Of a DNA stretch of 64,000 nt, positions 63,217-64,000 are shown piece by piece. The DNA is from Micromonospora sonchi (GTDB lineage Bacteria; Actinomycetota; Actinomycetes; Mycobacteriales; Micromonosporaceae): positions 1-64,000 of the forward strand of contig NZ_BMNB01000015.1 of NCBI RefSeq assembly GCF_014646235.1, written 5' to 3'. The position numbers were made by a program, and so were the translations under genes. Below the pieces are notes generated by a model. It was not told the origin of the DNA. It saw only the letters and a list, made by a program, of their open reading frames with translations, and searched no databases. The first letter of the stretch is position 1; each line of letters starts with the position of its first letter.

Positions 63217-64000
63217 ATGAGTAGTTACCTACGCCAGGCAGGGGCCTGGCACCGTCCGTTGATGGTGTTCGTCTGGGCGATGGCGGGGCTCGCCGTCGTC
63301 TCCGCCGTCGGTATCGTCGCCGACGATCGGGTGCTGACCGGCGTGCCGATCTGGCTCAAGCCGTTCAAGTTCTCGGTGTCGTTCGTGCTGTACGGCATCA
63401 CGCTGGCCTGGCTGCTCTCCCTGCTGCGGCGGCGCAGCCGGGTCGCCGAGTGGGCGGGCACCCTCATCGTGGCGATGGGGGTGGTGGAGATGGTGATCGT
63501 CGTCGGGCAGGTGGTGCGCGGTACGACCAGCCACTACAACGCGACCAGTCCGCTGAACGGCGTCCTGTTCCTGCTGATGGGCATCGCGATCATGGTGTTG
63601 TTCGCGGCGCACCTCGTGCTCGGCGTCGTGGTGCTGCGGCAGCCGGTCGCGGACCGGGCCGGCCGGTACGCGATCGGGCTCGGGCTGGGTCTGGCGGCGC
63701 TCGGGATGCTGGTGGCGATGCCGATGGTGCTGCCCGGCCAGGCCTCGGCCGTCGAGGGGATCGCCGGGGCGCACAGCGTGGGTGTGGCCGACGGCGGTCC
63801 CGGGCTGCCGCTGGTGGGGTGGAGCACCATCGGCGGCGACCTGCGGATCGGTCACTTCGTGGGGATGCACGCGTTGCAGGTGCTGCCGATCCTGGCGATC
63901 CTGCTGGGGCGGTTCCGCGGTGACCGCCTGGACGGCCGTACCCGAGCACGGCTGATGCTGGTCGCTGGCGTCGCGTACGGGGCGCTGACCATCCTGTTGA
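63217..64000 (+). CDS. Polytopic membrane protein, incomplete at the window edge
   Basis: At least 261 residues without a stop before the end of the window. Start ATG at 63217 (MSSYLRQAGAWHRPLMVFVW). At least six membrane segments, with conserved-looking loops LTGVPIWLKPFKFSVSF, GTTSHYNATSPLNGVLF and GGDLRIGHFVGMHALQVLP, which contain His residues in or near helices. This resembles uncharacterised actinobacterial integral membrane proteins; the paired His (GHFVGMHALQ) hint at metal or heme binding, but this is not shown. No clear ribosome site is seen. The C-terminus lies outside. Confidence 0.7.
   Translation, partial: MSSYLRQAGAWHRPLMVFVWAMAGLAVVSAVGIVADDRVLTGVPIWLKPFKFSVSFVLYGITLAWLLSLLRRRSRVAEWAGTLIVAMGVVEMVIVVGQVVRGTTSHYNATSPLNGVLFLLMGIAIMVLFAAHLVLGVVVLRQPVADRAGRYAIGLGLGLAALGMLVAMPMVLPGQASAVEGIAGAHSVGVADGGPGLPLVGWSTIGGDLRIGHFVGMHALQVLPILAILLGRFRGDRLDGRTRARLMLVAGVAYGALTILL

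Noticed and set aside
1..64000. tRNA or rRNA genes
   Set aside because: No tRNA T-loop GGTTCGANTCC-type context with matching arms, and no rRNA sequence, was noticed.

Overview
The window is very high-GC DNA from an actinomycete, most probably a Micromonosporaceae member close to Micromonospora. The grounds are a mycothiol-dependent formaldehyde dehydrogenase, FadD15-like, YchJ-like and DUF3626 proteins, many GTG starts, many apparently leaderless genes (TANNNT box 6-7 nt before the start codon), and a dispersed palindromic repeat built on GAAGGGGCCCTTC that I associate with this group from memory only.

Layout. 0.3-1.3 kb: nucleotidyltransferase-type toxin gene (AbiEii-like) with a small upstream partner. 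1.3-9.4 kb: core or household genes (stress SDR, geranylgeranyl-reductase-type flavoprotein, small wHTH protein, DHA2 exporter, secreted lysozyme-like protein, DUF3626, MBL hydrolase, mscR). 9.7-15.7 kb: an unusual four-gene translationally coupled operon in which both NTPase-like proteins (an ABC ATPase and a STAND/TPR protein) lack the Walker A lysine and the two permeases are fused. 15.7-19.4 kb: a decaying MocR-LysE-B3/B4 locus, then DODA dioxygenase. 19.4-34 kb: MarR, LLM oxidoreductase-hemerythrin fusion, archease and RtcB, YkgJ-like/pentapeptide protein, DUF397 relic, RNase HI, GNAT, lycopene cyclase, second lysozyme-like protein, small surface and histone-like proteins, MBL, YchJ, MFS, MS channel. 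33.6-38.2 kb: membrane protein with EPTVHL repeats, Ser/Thr kinase, acyl-CoA ligase.

38.4-52.5 kb is the centrepiece: a RiPP gene cluster of the azoline/dehydroamino-acid (thiopeptide or goadsporin-like) kind. Reading leftward: RRE-ThiF-like partner, three precursor-like peptides (two with cores made almost only of Cys, Ser and Thr; one, absent from ordinary long-ORF lists, with a five-residue core), a YcaO cyclodehydratase ending in HPHPFP, a two-domain SagB dehydrogenase, a split LanB (glutamylation protein plus one SpaB_C protein) and an M50 membrane protease with a PqqD-like head. A divergent ABC exporter completes it. Expected logic: leader recognition, Cys/Ser/Thr cyclization to azolines, oxidation to azoles, tRNA-dependent dehydration of remaining Ser/Thr, then proteolysis and export. 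Only one SpaB_C protein is visible, so a linear polyazole-dehydropeptide is more likely than a pyridine-centred macrocycle, but this is inference.

52.6-61.2 kb: a catabolic operon for sugar acids (gluconokinase, mannonate dehydratase, KDG kinase, KDPG aldolase, galactonate dehydratase, two permeases and a binding protein without its own ATPase) divergent from a FadR-type regulator. 61.2-64 kb: maltokinase-cap-like protein, a patch of gene relics, a secreted protein with lower-GC codons, and an incomplete membrane protein at the right edge.
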